Of a stretch of 40,820 nt of DNA, positions 30,952 through 38,773 are shown one piece after another. The DNA is from a virus. The position numbers were made by a program, and so were the translations under genes. Every line of letters starts with the position of its first letter. Position 1 is the stretch's first letter. The notes under the pieces were generated by a model that was not told the DNA's origin, made no database searches, and saw only the letters and a program-made list of their open reading frames with translations. The DNA is taken from the IMG/VR virus record IMGVR_UViG_3300033388_005345, positions 1-40,820 of that record. One strand, 5' to 3'.

Positions 30952-31211
30952 TGTTGTTCTCCTGTTGGATTTTTAGCTATTTCTATTTTTGCTCCGCAAA
31001 AAGGACAATAATTTAACTGGCCTTCAATTGCTTCACCTTCATACCCTCCTGTGTCTCCATAAAAATATATGCTTACTCTCTCAATGAATTGTTTTCTTGT
31101 GAATGGATTAGTTGTTTTTTTGAATATAATCGGACCTTTCTTTTCAGCAAGTTTTTCTAGATCTTTGCAACAAAATGTTGGGGTATGCACAATTTGATAA
31201 TTTACTTTCAT
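30948..31211 (-). CDS. Zinc-ribbon protein, 87 aa (paralogue of 23649-24038)
   Basis: TPTFCCKDLEKLAEKKG near the N-terminus and QLNYCPFCGAKIEIA near the C-terminus match the motifs of the 129-aa protein at 23649-24038; the middles differ. Two Cys pairs could bind one zinc ion. The two paralogues sit in separate operons that share the same operator-promoter type. Function unknown. Confidence 0.65.
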   Translation of the reverse strand: MKVNYQIVHTPTFCCKDLEKLAEKKGPIIFKKTTNPFTRKQFIERVSIYFYGDTGGYEGEAIEGQLNYCPFCGAKIEIAKNPTGEQQ

Positions 31212-31402
31212 TGTTGTTCTCCTAGTTCCATTCCAACACCCCAGATTTTATGACCTATGTCTTTGCAGTGTTTAGATAGAATTTCTTTTGCTTGATTTGT
31301 GTCTATCTCTGCTACATTAGCTAATAGCTCTAAGTTGTTAGCTAGATGTCTAACTTCACTGTGTAAATTTAATATTTTGTATCTGTCTATTACGATTGTC
31401 AT
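31208..31402 (-). CDS. Hypothetical protein, 64 aa
   Basis: Start cassette AGGAGAACTAAAATG. Helical, with HSEVRHLANNLELLANVAEI; ends GEQQ, from the next cassette. ATGA-type overlaps at both ends place it in the operon. Family unknown. Confidence 0.58.
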   Translation of the reverse strand: MTIVIDRYKILNLHSEVRHLANNLELLANVAEIDTNQAKEILSKHCKDIGHKIWGVGMELGEQQ

Positions 31403-31584
31403 TTTAGTTCTCCTTTTAGATATTTAAGTTTAATGCTAGTTGCCATAAGAAGTAAGATTATTTCTTCCGAAGAAGCTAGTTCTATGATATGTTTATCGTC
31501 CCTAAGTGAAGTCCAATTACGTAGCAGTACTCCTCCCACAACTCCGAATAGGACCATGATTAAATAAGTTATATATACGCTCAT
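31399..31584 (-). CDS. Small membrane protein, 61 aa
   Basis: AGGAGAACTAAAATG start cassette. An N-terminal membrane helix (VYITYLIMVLFGVVGGVLL) with a short charged C-terminal part. Ends GELK from the next cassette. Candidate envelope-acting early protein; function unknown. Confidence 0.6.
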   Translation of the reverse strand: MSVYITYLIMVLFGVVGGVLLRNWTSLRDDKHIIELASSEEIILLLMATSIKLKYLKGELK

Positions 31585-31724
31585 TTTAGTTCTCCTTTTA
31601 TTGTATGAAGTATTTCACGGGTGAAGTGAGGTCCGTTCATTAAAGTTAAAGTTAAAAAGTAGGTTAGCGGTAACCCTATGATTGTTATTAGCATGATTGC
31701 TAGTATTTGTATCAAGATATTCAT
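31581..31724 (-). CDS. Small membrane protein, 47 aa
   Basis: ATGGAGAACGAAAATG start. One long hydrophobic segment (ILIQILAIMLITIIGLPLTY, FLTLTLM) followed by a short polar tail; ends GELK, from the next start cassette. Fills the gap between its neighbours with 4-base overlaps. Confidence 0.58.
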   Translation of the reverse strand: MNILIQILAIMLITIIGLPLTYFLTLTLMNGPHFTREILHTIKGELK

Positions 31725-31873
31725 TTTCGTTCTCCATTTAATGTTTGTTCATATTCATCGTTTATTAGTTTTTTTAATTTATCTAAGTTCTCCATAATTG
31801 CTGTATCTCTATCACTTATGAGTGAATATTTGGCGCCTTTGGTATATTTGGTACCGAGAGTTGTAGTTTTCAT
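31721..31873 (-). CDS. Small helical protein, 50 aa, first gene of the leftward operon
   Basis: ATGGAGAACAAAAATG start, about 30 bases after the predicted transcription start of promoter D. Sequence MKTTTLGTKYTKGAKYSLIS then charged helix MENLDKLKKLINDEYEQTL. No family recognised. As first gene it should be made very early. Confidence 0.58.
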   Translation of the reverse strand: MKTTTLGTKYTKGAKYSLISDRDTAIMENLDKLKKLINDEYEQTLNGERK

Positions 31874-31906
31874 TTTTGTTCTCCATTTGTTTAACGATAC
31901 AATTAC

Positions 31907-31938
31907 ATCATAACACAGATACTGTGGATGTCAACAGT
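31907..31938 (-). promoter_or_regulatory. Leftward promoter with operator copy D
   Basis: Operator ACTGTGGATGTCAACAGT (31921-31938), identical to copy A. Leftward -35 TTGACA (31934-31929), 16 bases, -10 TATGAT (31912-31907), again identical to copy A. Drives the nine-gene leftward operon 31873-30066. Confidence 0.8.
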
Positions 31939-32086
31939 TTATTTAAAATAAATTAGCTAGTGTAATTTCTTGGAGTGTGTTACTATATCCTGGGTGTAAC
32001 TTGTTCCTAACTCCACTATCCCTACGTGAAGGTTATATACTACGACATTAATTACAAAGGTTGCACCCATTCTTTTTGTCTCAAAT
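31939..32086. other. Gene-free divergent spacer with nested inverted repeats
   Basis: Between operators D and E, no gene is convincing. The spacer holds nested inverted repeats: GGAGT/ACTCC enclosing GTTAC/GTAAC, and GGGTGTAACTT (about 31993) complementary to AAGGTTGCACCC (about 32057) with one bulge. These could be protein sites or RNA structure; no promoter for a separate transcript is clear. Confidence 0.4.
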
Positions 32087-32118
32087 ACTGTTGACATCCA
32101 CTGTCTATATGCTATATT
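32087..32118 (+). promoter_or_regulatory. Rightward promoter with operator copy E
   Basis: Operator ACTGTTGACATCCACTGT (32087-32104) overlaps -35 TTGACA (32091-32096); 16 bases later comes -10 TATATT (32113-32118). The first gene starts at 32143 with TTGGAGAAGAAGAATG. It is the mirror image of promoter D on the other side of the spacer. Confidence 0.78.
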
Positions 32119-32142
32119 GTTCTCTTTGCTTGGAGAAGAAGA

Positions 32143-32544
32143 ATGAGTGAAACAATTAGTACTTTTGAGGCCTACTTTGGGGAAGGTGAAAAGTCTTGTT
32201 ATAATACTACTTATGCGAAGGAGATTGTATTGACGACTTCTAATTTGATAAGTATAGAATTTCCGTACCAAAATGATCTTTTATATATTAAGTTAAATCT
32301 TACTCGAGGGAGAACAATATATATATTTTATTTAGATCATGCTTATAGACGTGGAAGACAAGAAGTCATGAAAGACGGGGATGAAGCTTTTTATTTAAAG
32401 GAGGATAGATGGATGCAGGTTAAGTATCAGCTGTTATCATATTGGCATGGAAAAGAATGGGATAAATCAAATGGTTGGAGATTGGATCCAGACTGTTTAT
32501 GTCATCTAAAAGAACGATATTCAAAGGAGAAGAAGAATGAGTGA
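32143..32544 (+). CDS. Hypothetical early protein, 133 aa
   Basis: TTGGAGAAGAAG precedes the ATG, right after promoter E. Aromatic and charged, beta-rich middle (ISIEFPYQNDLLYIKLNLTR), then DHAYRRGRQEVMKDGDEAFY. No family recognised. The C-terminus KEKKNE is the translation of the next gene's start cassette. Confidence 0.62.
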   Translation: MSETISTFEAYFGEGEKSCYNTTYAKEIVLTTSNLISIEFPYQNDLLYIKLNLTRGRTIYIFYLDHAYRRGRQEVMKDGDEAFYLKEDRWMQVKYQLLSYWHGKEWDKSNGWRLDPDCLCHLKERYSKEKKNE

Positions 32545-32683
32545 TTATAAAGAAATAATAACTGACGTACAGGAAATTCCCGAAAGGCTTTATTGTCGCT
32601 ATTGTAGCGATAGTGCAACATTTAAACTAAAAGATCTTCTAGCTTGTAAGTTTACTGATGAAGAAGTTGAAGAGTGCAAATGA
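32537..32683 (+). CDS. Small CxxC protein, 48 aa
   Basis: AAAGGAGAAGAAGAATG start at 32537, stop TGA 32681-32683 overlapping the next ATG. Contains LYCRYCSDSATFKLKDLLAC, with one CxxC and further Cys residues, and so may bind zinc. Acidic C-terminus. Not assigned to a family. Confidence 0.6.
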   Translation: MSDYKEIITDVQEIPERLYCRYCSDSATFKLKDLLACKFTDEEVEECK

Positions 32684-32871
32684 GTGATTATAGTAAGTTA
32701 GTGGAGTTTTTGACAACTCGATTACCACCAGGGATAGACTATGAAATTAGCGAAGCTAATGATTGTAATCCAAAAACAATCAGTATAGAAGGTCCTGATA
32801 ATAGTTATTACTGTGCGTGGTTTTCATTTGATGAAGAAGGAAAGTGGATAGATTTCGAAAGTAACTGTTAA
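32680..32871 (+). CDS. MSDYSK-family small protein 1, 63 aa
   Basis: ATG 32680 overlaps the upstream stop (ATGA). N-terminus MSDYSKLVEFLTTRLPPGID is shared with the proteins at 33319 and 33625, and the C-terminal pattern WFSFDEEGKWIDFE matches FIFDEDGNWVDLE of the latter. An expanded phage family of unknown function; the pattern of a helix followed by a small beta sheet suggests a compact binding protein. Confidence 0.62.
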   Translation: MSDYSKLVEFLTTRLPPGIDYEISEANDCNPKTISIEGPDNSYYCAWFSFDEEGKWIDFESNC

Positions 32872-32895
32872 AATATCTAAGATTGGAGAAGAAGA

Positions 32896-33096
32896 ATGAG
32901 TATGTGGTTTAAAACTGGAAACAATCATGTAATTGATTTAGAAAAAGTAACAAGTTTTTATTTGAAAGATAATAAAACAATGAGTTTTAACTCTGGACGG
33001 ACCGAAGCACTCATTGGATATGAGACTGAAGAAATGGCTAAGTGTATATTTGATACATTGTGTAAGAAGCTGGAGGTAATTGATGAGCGCATATAG
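32896..33096 (+). CDS. Hypothetical protein, 66 aa
   Basis: TTGGAGAAGAAGAATGAGT start cassette. Beta-rich N-terminal half (NHVIDLEKVTSFYLKDNKTM), helical C-terminal half. Not clearly related to the MSDYSK family. Its end overlaps the truncated MSDYSK copy. Confidence 0.58.
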   Translation: MSMWFKTGNNHVIDLEKVTSFYLKDNKTMSFNSGRTEALIGYETEEMAKCIFDTLCKKLEVIDERI

Positions 33097-33130
33097 TAAG
33101 TTTATGGAGTTTTTGTTGGAAAAATTATGA
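33083..33130 (+). pseudogene. Truncated MSDYSK-family copy, 15 codons
   Basis: ATG 33083 with TGGAGG ahead encodes MSAYSKFMEFLLEKL and stops at TGA 33128-33130. The 11 N-terminal residues match the two downstream family members at DNA level (AGTAAGTTTATGGAGTTTTT), so it looks like the remains of a duplication, later replaced by the membrane gene whose ATG overlaps its stop. It might still serve as a coupling leader. Confidence 0.65.
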
Positions 33131-33306
33131 TAATTGTGCTTAAAATATTTTATGTATTAGCGGCTATCTTTGCGCTTTTAATGGGACTCGTTTCACTTTT
33201 AGTTTGCGTGGGATGTGTATCACAACGCTGTTATAAATATGTATTATTATGGGGAATTTATACATTAACATTTTTTATGTCATTTCTCAGTTTTATTTTA
33301 CATTAA
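33127..33306 (+). CDS. Two-helix small membrane protein, 59 aa
   Basis: ATG 33127 in an ATGA overlap with the truncated copy. Two hydrophobic segments: LKIFYVLAAIFALLMGLVSL and LLWGIYTLTFFMSFLSFIL, linked by a short Cys-containing polar turn (VGCVSQRCYKY). Stop TAA 33304-33306. Function unknown. Confidence 0.6.
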   Translation: MIIVLKIFYVLAAIFALLMGLVSLLVCVGCVSQRCYKYVLLWGIYTLTFFMSFLSFILH

Positions 33307-33318
33307 GGGAGAAGAAAA

Positions 33319-33600
33319 ATGAGTGCTTATAGTAAGTTCATGGAGTTTTTGGCTGAAGTTAATATTGATTACGAGCATGAATATGAGAGTGAGGAGGGTG
33401 ATTCACAAGGACATTTTATTACGTTTAAAAATAAAGACGAAAGTATTACGTTTGCTTTTAATAAAGATAATTCGTTCGATGCTATGTATAGTACAGGGAA
33501 GGTAACTGAGGGGCATCCATATGTGGAGTTTGCTTTTTCTAATTATCATCCTGCGCTAGATAATTTCCCACTGCATCAGATAATTTCCAACAATCATTAA
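33319..33600 (+). CDS. MSDYSK-family small protein 2, 93 aa
   Basis: GGGAGAAGAAAAATGAGT start cassette. Opens MSAYSKFMEFLAEVNIDYEH and continues with beta strands (GHFITFKNKDESITFAFNKD). Longer than its relatives. DNA identity with the truncated copy at 33083 and the gene at 33625 is confined to the start region. Confidence 0.62.
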   Translation: MSAYSKFMEFLAEVNIDYEHEYESEEGDSQGHFITFKNKDESITFAFNKDNSFDAMYSTGKVTEGHPYVEFAFSNYHPALDNFPLHQIISNNH

Positions 33601-33624
33601 AATATATCTGATTGGAGAAGAAAA

Positions 33625-33840
33625 ATGAGTGATTATAGTAAGTTTATGGAGTTTTTGAAGAAAAATCTTCCTAAAGGCGTTTCTTATGATCAAGAACCCT
33701 ATTACTATGATAAAAATTGTAGGGATATTCTAATTACTAAAGAAGCTCTTCCAACTCCACCTTCTAGTTTGTTCGGTGAAGGAGATCTCTCTATTCATTT
33801 TATATTTGATGAGGATGGCAATTGGGTTGATCTCGAATAA
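33625..33840 (+). CDS. MSDYSK-family small protein 3, 71 aa
   Basis: TTGGAGAAGAAAAATGAGT start cassette; opens MSDYSKFMEFLKKNLPKGVS and ends HFIFDEDGNWVDLE, parallel to the protein at 32680 over its whole length. Last gene before the late packaging promoter region. Function unknown. Confidence 0.62.
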   Translation: MSDYSKFMEFLKKNLPKGVSYDQEPYYYDKNCRDILITKEALPTPPSSLFGEGDLSIHFIFDEDGNWVDLE

Positions 33841-33865
33841 ATTTCCCTTTGTATCCAATTTCATA

Positions 33866-33896
33866 TATAATCCTTTGTTAGTTTTACTAACAGAGG
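33866..33896 (+). promoter_or_regulatory. Candidate late promoter and 5' hairpin of the packaging operon
   Basis: A consensus -10 TATAAT (33866-33871) has no good -35 at 16-18 bases, as expected of an activator-dependent late promoter. Six bases on, GTTAG-TTTTA-CTAAC (33877-33891) makes a hairpin at the likely 5' end, then AGAGG. The same design (GTAAG-TTTTA-CTTAC, then AGAGAGG) occurs at 1085-1106 before the scaffold operon. Confidence 0.5.
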
Positions 33897-33905
33897 TGCT
33901 TTGTC

Positions 33906-33938
33906 ATGCCTGAAAAATCTATTCCTTGTAAACAATGA
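33906..33938 (+). CDS. Possible 10-residue leader peptide
   Basis: ATG 33906 encodes MPEKSIPCKQ and stops at TGA 33936-33938, overlapping the next ATG (ATGA). AGAGG lies 9 bases upstream, while the next gene has no ribosome site of its own, so translation of this short frame probably delivers ribosomes to it. Confidence 0.5.
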   Translation: MPEKSIPCKQ

Positions 33939-34189
33939 AGTATATACGTTTAGGAGTGATTTTGATAAATGTTGATATTCTTGAGAGTATTAACATTGAA
34001 CACGCACGTCATAGTGTAAGCTATGATGCAATAGTATTCCTTCCTCATGGACCTTCTCACTGTGTATATAAAAAAGAATTTACTGAAAAAGGAAAAGTTG
34101 ATGTAGTTTTTAATGAGCTTATTAATTTTCTGGCATCAGATGCAAAAGTTTTTGATCTTAACGAGGCAAATGATGAAAATAAGATGTGA
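33935..34189 (+). CDS. Hypothetical protein, 84 aa
   Basis: Starts in the ATGA overlap with the short leader frame. Sequence IRLGVILINVDILESINIEH with a helical C-terminus FNELINFLASDAKVFDLNEA. First gene of the packaging operon; no recognised family. Its end overlaps the zinc-motif gene. Confidence 0.58.
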   Translation: MKYIRLGVILINVDILESINIEHARHSVSYDAIVFLPHGPSHCVYKKEFTEKGKVDVVFNELINFLASDAKVFDLNEANDENKM

Positions 34190-34331
34190 AAGATGTGTAG
34201 GTTTAGGAAGAGTTTCTGGGCTTGGCGGAATGACTAAAGAATGCCCTGCATGCAAGGGTAGTAAATGGATGGAAGTTGTTGAGAAGACTAGCGCAACCGT
34301 AAGCAATAAAAAGAAAAGAGGGAAAAAGTAA
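34173..34331 (+). CDS. DnaJ-like zinc-motif protein, 52 aa
   Basis: ATG 34173 chosen with GAGG six bases ahead (an ATG three bases earlier is possible). CERCVGLGRVSGLGG and CPACKGSKWM form the CxxC-x-G-x-G pair of DnaJ-type zinc fingers; a basic tail (SNKKKRGKK) follows. Directly precedes TerS; the basic tail and zinc site suggest nucleic-acid or partner binding. Stop overlaps the next ATG. Confidence 0.62.
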   Translation: MKIRCERCVGLGRVSGLGGMTKECPACKGSKWMEVVEKTSATVSNKKKRGKK

Positions 34332-34723
34332 TGGGGACAGTACATCCTGAAAATACAAAAGCTCGTCAAGATGCTTTTATTGCAGCTCTTTATGAAACTG
34401 GTGGGTTTGTAACTTATGCTTACAAGGCAGCTAAGATTCCTGCACAAACTTATTATGATTGGATGAACGGAGATCCTGAGTTTAATCAGAGAGTAAAACA
34501 TAATATCTATGTAGCTAAGGAAGAGACAATTGATCTAGCGGAAAGTGAGCTCGTAAAGGCTATTCGTGATAGAACGATGACTGCCATAATTTATTATTTA
34601 AAAACACAGGCGAAACATAGAGGTTATCATGAGGATGGTTCAACACCTCAGATTACAATTTCTAAAGAAGACTTTAATACATTATTGAATAAGTTAGCTG
34701 ATGAAACCAGAGCTGACCACTAA
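34331..34723 (+). CDS. Terminase small subunit
   Basis: 130 aa. N-terminal HTH-like region (NTKARQDAFIAALYETGGFV, TYAYKAAKIPAQTYYDWMNG) followed by the helical segment AKEETIDLAESELVKAIRDR, a common small-terminase pattern, and YYLKTQAKHRGYHE. It would recognise the packaging start and bring the large subunit. The large subunit follows after one short gene. Starts at the stop of the upstream gene (TAATG). Confidence 0.82.
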   Translation: MGTVHPENTKARQDAFIAALYETGGFVTYAYKAAKIPAQTYYDWMNGDPEFNQRVKHNIYVAKEETIDLAESELVKAIRDRTMTAIIYYLKTQAKHRGYHEDGSTPQITISKEDFNTLLNKLADETRADH

Positions 34724-34734
34724 AGGTGAATGTT

Positions 34735-35187
34735 ATGCAAGAACCGCTGTTTAAGCTTATAAGACAGCCTAAAGATTCAGAGGACAGAATATATAGGACG
34801 TTGTTTGTTGGTAAAAATATTGAATTAGAGCATAAAGATTATCCATCGCATACAATAACTATTGATTATTATAAACTTTTTATGACGATCGGAGGCTATA
34901 CTAGGTTTTTAACAATTTACCCTACTCCACCTCCCAAGCATGGTTCGGATTCTCCTGGGATCGCTACATTCCATGTCGATTATTCCGGTCAATTAAACAT
35001 AGCTTTGTTGGATTCGTTTTGTGTAATCAGAGGATCTCACGATTATCTTAAGCATATAGAATCTAGGTTAGAGAATGAGCATGACTTAGATCCCCTCAAA
35101 AAGGTACCATCTGAAAATATATTTTTTCTACAATGCAGCGAATGGCATAGGTTACAGAGCAGGGTAGTGCAGTGCATGACGAGCTGA
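34735..35187 (+). CDS. Hypothetical protein between terminase genes, 150 aa
   Basis: ATG 34735 with AAAGGTG upstream (a GTG at 34726 is the alternative). Beta-rich (HKDYPSHTITIDYYKLFMTI), with Tyr/Pro segments and a helical end. Not an HNH or other nuclease by eye. Overlaps terL by 16 bases. An insertion between TerS and TerL is not part of the P22 plan. Confidence 0.6.
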   Translation: MQEPLFKLIRQPKDSEDRIYRTLFVGKNIELEHKDYPSHTITIDYYKLFMTIGGYTRFLTIYPTPPPKHGSDSPGIATFHVDYSGQLNIALLDSFCVIRGSHDYLKHIESRLENEHDLDPLKKVPSENIFFLQCSEWHRLQSRVVQCMTS

Positions 35188-36713
35188 CCACTGATGATCC
35201 GAGTGTTAGATTAGCACACTCGTTATTGCTGTTTACGAGATATTTCTTTCAAGAACGTACAGGAAGAGCATTTGATCTCAGTTATCCTATAGCTAGAGAA
35301 TCCCATTACATCACTATCTGTAGAGCACTAATGGATGTGTTTGAAGGTAAAACTAAGCGATTGATTATCAATGTAGCACCGCGGAGTGGTAAGACAGAAT
35401 TACTAATTCATTTTATAGCTTGGGCTTTAGCACGCTATCCTGATTGCAATTTTCTGTACACATCATATTCACATAATTTGGCTGCGCGACAAACTGCTAT
35501 AGTTCGTAACATCCTGCTGCTTAATGAATACAAACAATTGTTTCCCGTATCTTTGGCGAAAGGATCTCAAGCTAAGTTTGACTTTGAGACAGATAGTGGT
35601 GGTTCTGTATATGCTGCTGGGATTGGCGGGTCAATACTAGGCCGAGGAGCTGGGATAAAAGGTTCAGCTAGGTTCGGTGGATGTATCATCATAGATGATG
35701 CTCATAAGCCGGTCGAAGTTCATAGTGACGTTGTCAGAGAGGGTGTTATAGAGTGGTATAAGAACACGTTACAAAGCCGTAGAAACAATGGTAGGAATAC
35801 TCCGACAATCATGATTGCTCAACGACTCCATGAACACGACTTATGTGCATATTTGATGGAAGAAGATTCAGAAAGCTGGGAGATTCTTAAGTTAAATTCT
35901 TTAGGTCCCTGTGGTCATGCGTTATATCCAGAAATATATCCGTTAGACATGCTATTGGATTTACAGGAACATGATCCGTATTTCTTTGCAGCTCAGCATC
36001 AACAAGATCCTCAGCCGGCTGGTGGCGGGGTGTTCAAGCGTGATTGGTTCTTACAGTTAGAAGATGAACCGAAGATGTTGCTTACATTCATTACAGCTGA
36101 TACAGCAGAGACAGATAAAGATTACAACGATGCTACAGTGTGTAGTTTTTGGGGTGTGTATAAGATTATGCAGGGGGAGTATGAAACTGATATGTATGCT
36201 ATTCATTGGATAGATTGTACAGAAGAGTGGGTGGAACCGACAGATCTGCAGGAACATTTTATGCAGTTCTATTATCGATGTATGCATCATAAAGTAAGAC
36301 CATCATTTGCAGCTATTGAAAAGAAGTCTACAGGTGTGACATTACTTTCTACTTTGCAAAAAATTCAAGGTTTGAAAATAGTCAGTATAGAGCGTACAAG
36401 AGCATCAGGATCAAAGACAACGAGGTTTCTAGAAATGCAGAAATTTATTGCTAAGAAACAACTTACATTGCCGGAAGGTAAAAAGCATACTAAGCTATGT
36501 ATTGATCATATGGCAAAGATTACAGCTAATGATACGCATAGGAGAGATGATATTTGTGATACAGCTTATGACGCGATTAAGCTTACTTTAATTGATGACG
36601 TCGTTATTAATACTTACATCAATCCAGAGACAGAAGAGAACAAAGCAGCGGTTGACGGGATTTTACAGCAACATGATAAGTTGCAACAATTGAGGAGGGC
36701 CAGAACATGGTAG
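35172..36713 (+). CDS. Terminase large subunit
   Basis: 513 aa packaging motor with ATPase and nuclease. Walker A VAPRSGKTE (residues 68-76); Walker B CIIIDD (171-176) followed by AHKP; QRLHEHDL motif near 217. The nuclease domain begins around ITADTAETD (D310) and has an acidic DICDTAYDA near the end. Typical of the P22-type headful terminases. It starts at GTG within the end of the upstream gene and ends overlapping the portal ATG by 7 bases. Confidence 0.93.
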   Translation: MHDELTTDDPSVRLAHSLLLFTRYFFQERTGRAFDLSYPIARESHYITICRALMDVFEGKTKRLIINVAPRSGKTELLIHFIAWALARYPDCNFLYTSYSHNLAARQTAIVRNILLLNEYKQLFPVSLAKGSQAKFDFETDSGGSVYAAGIGGSILGRGAGIKGSARFGGCIIIDDAHKPVEVHSDVVREGVIEWYKNTLQSRRNNGRNTPTIMIAQRLHEHDLCAYLMEEDSESWEILKLNSLGPCGHALYPEIYPLDMLLDLQEHDPYFFAAQHQQDPQPAGGGVFKRDWFLQLEDEPKMLLTFITADTAETDKDYNDATVCSFWGVYKIMQGEYETDMYAIHWIDCTEEWVEPTDLQEHFMQFYYRCMHHKVRPSFAAIEKKSTGVTLLSTLQKIQGLKIVSIERTRASGSKTTRFLEMQKFIAKKQLTLPEGKKHTKLCIDHMAKITANDTHRRDDICDTAYDAIKLTLIDDVVINTYINPETEENKAAVDGILQQHDKLQQLRRARTW

Positions 36714-38773
36714 AACTAGCACAGAAACATCTAGATCAGCTAGATAGGCTGAAAGAGAACGTAGAGAAATCACATGATTACTTCAAAAGAAACAATAGGA
36801 GATGGCATGAATTTAAGGAATTCTTGTATGTGACATCTTTAACTGATGCTGATTTAGAAGTACTACGTACATTAAACAAGCCTGAACTAGAGTTCAATAT
36901 ACTAGAAGCATATGTATCACGTCAGAAAGGTGAGTTTGCTAAGCAAGAGCCTTCAATTAAGATACAAGCAGGATCTGGAGAACAGGTAGATCCTAAAGTG
37001 ATAGAAGCTATAGAAGGACATATTAGAAGTGTAGAAAAACAAACACGTGATGATAACGTAGCATATGATGTTTATGATGACATGCTAGCTGGTGGTTATT
37101 CAGTTGTTAAGGTATGGGCTGATTACGTGAATGAGATGAGCTTTGATATAGATCTGAATGTATCTCGTGCATTTGATCCTACTCTTTGTGGGTTTGATCC
37201 ATTAGCCATGAAGTCACATAAAGGAGATGGTGAATATTGTTTTGAGCTACATGTTTTACGTGAGAAAGAGTTCAAGGAAACATATCCAAATGTAGATGTA
37301 GGAGACCTAACTTTTACAGCAGAATTAGAAGGGTTTAGCTGGTCGTATAAGACTAGTAAAGAAAAGATTGTGATGTTAGCTGACTACTATGAGAAGAAGA
37401 TAAAGAAAGTAAAGATAGTTAAGCTTTCGGATGGCAGAGTTATGACTACAGATGAGTATGAGAAGTTTTTGGTTGAATGGGAAATGTCAGGCAAGATACA
37501 GCAACCAGCACAACCAGTTGGTGAGCCTAGAGCTACTACTCAAACTAAAGTAGTTAGGTATCGTTTTATTGAGAACAAGGTTATTGGGTACAAAGAAACG
37601 CCCTACAGATACTTACCTTTGGTTTTCTTTGATGGTGATTCTGTGGTTGTTAGACGTAGCGAAACTGGTCCTTTGGAGCAGGTGACAAGACCCTATTGTT
37701 ATCAAGCTCAAGGTGTACAAAGACTTAAGAACTTCTGTGGTCAGACGCTAGCTAACGAAATTGAGAACATGATTCAGCATAAGTTCAAGCTGCCTAAGGA
37801 AGGCATTCCAGCTGAATATGCTAGTGCTTATACTAACTACCAAATACCAAGTGTGTTAGTCTATAATCAGTTCAAAGACAACAATCCAGATGTTAGATTA
37901 GATCCTCCTCAAGAGATAGCACGCATACCAACACCACCTGAGATTGGTACCACGTTTATGGGGGCAGATCAAACAACACAGGCAATTCTAGGCTCCTACG
38001 ATGCTGCTTTAGGAATCAACAACAACGAGCTTAGTGGTATTGCTATTACAGAAGCAGCAACACAATCGAATGCAGCTGCGATGCCTTATATCGTAGGTTA
38101 TTTAGATGGTTTAAACCAGGTGGCCCAGATCATATTGGATCTAATACCTAAGTATTATACAACCCCGCGATCAATACCAGTTCTCGACAAGGATGGGAAC
38201 AGGCAGTATATGCTCGTGAATGATACTGGACAGCCATCTATGCAATATGACGCTAATGCATTAAACGTAGAAGTAAATGCAGGTGTTAACTTTGCAATCC
38301 AACGATCTAGGGCGTTGCAACAAATTACAGCTTTAATGCAGGCATCTGAGATGTTTGCTAACTTCATAAACAACACTCCACAAGGCTTAAATGCATTGTT
38401 AGACAATATTGAGATGCGTGGTATAGATAAGCTTAAAGAATCTGTAGATCAGTTCTTACAGCAACAAGCGCAGCAAGCAAAACAACAACAACAGCAAGCT
38501 ATGATGCAGAACCCAGCTGTTATTCGTGCTCAGGTAGATATGAAGAAGATGCAGCAAGAGTCTCAAGAAGCAGAGCGCAGAGATCAGATTAGTGTAGGTA
38601 ATCTAGCTGTATCTGATAAACAGGCTGATACTGATAGTGGTGTTAAAGAGAACGCATCAGATTTGCAAGCAGCTAAGTTACAGGCAGAAAATGCTAGAAC
38701 AGCGGTAGACATGGCTATCAAGACAGCAGATATGGAGCATAGACATAAAAAAGAAACTGATGCTCCACAATAA
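36707..38773 (+). CDS. Portal protein, P22 gp1-like
   Basis: 688 aa (P22: 725). Recognisable features: the N-terminal NRRWHEFKEFLYVTSLTDAD region, VYDDMLAGGYSVVKVWADYV near 130, PYRYLPLVFFDGDSVVVRRS near 300 and the long helical, Gln-rich C-terminus (FLQQQAQQAKQQQQQAMMQN) corresponding to the P22 barrel. Forms the dodecameric DNA entry ring. GAGGAGGGCCAGAAC precedes the ATG. Confidence 0.92.
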   Translation: MVELAQKHLDQLDRLKENVEKSHDYFKRNNRRWHEFKEFLYVTSLTDADLEVLRTLNKPELEFNILEAYVSRQKGEFAKQEPSIKIQAGSGEQVDPKVIEAIEGHIRSVEKQTRDDNVAYDVYDDMLAGGYSVVKVWADYVNEMSFDIDLNVSRAFDPTLCGFDPLAMKSHKGDGEYCFELHVLREKEFKETYPNVDVGDLTFTAELEGFSWSYKTSKEKIVMLADYYEKKIKKVKIVKLSDGRVMTTDEYEKFLVEWEMSGKIQQPAQPVGEPRATTQTKVVRYRFIENKVIGYKETPYRYLPLVFFDGDSVVVRRSETGPLEQVTRPYCYQAQGVQRLKNFCGQTLANEIENMIQHKFKLPKEGIPAEYASAYTNYQIPSVLVYNQFKDNNPDVRLDPPQEIARIPTPPEIGTTFMGADQTTQAILGSYDAALGINNNELSGIAITEAATQSNAAAMPYIVGYLDGLNQVAQIILDLIPKYYTTPRSIPVLDKDGNRQYMLVNDTGQPSMQYDANALNVEVNAGVNFAIQRSRALQQITALMQASEMFANFINNTPQGLNALLDNIEMRGIDKLKESVDQFLQQQAQQAKQQQQQAMMQNPAVIRAQVDMKKMQQESQEAERRDQISVGNLAVSDKQADTDSGVKENASDLQAAKLQAENARTAVDMAIKTADMEHRHKKETDAPQ

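Noticed and set aside
30642-31873. CRISPR-like or regularly spaced repeats formed by the recurring AGGAGAACAACAATG units
   Set aside because: The intervals are variable in length and each contains a coding frame; the repeats are translation-start cassettes.
33840-33934. Strong constitutive sigma70 promoter before the packaging genes
   Set aside because: The -10 TATAAT is good, but no acceptable -35 lies at the right distance; reported only as a possible activator-dependent promoter.
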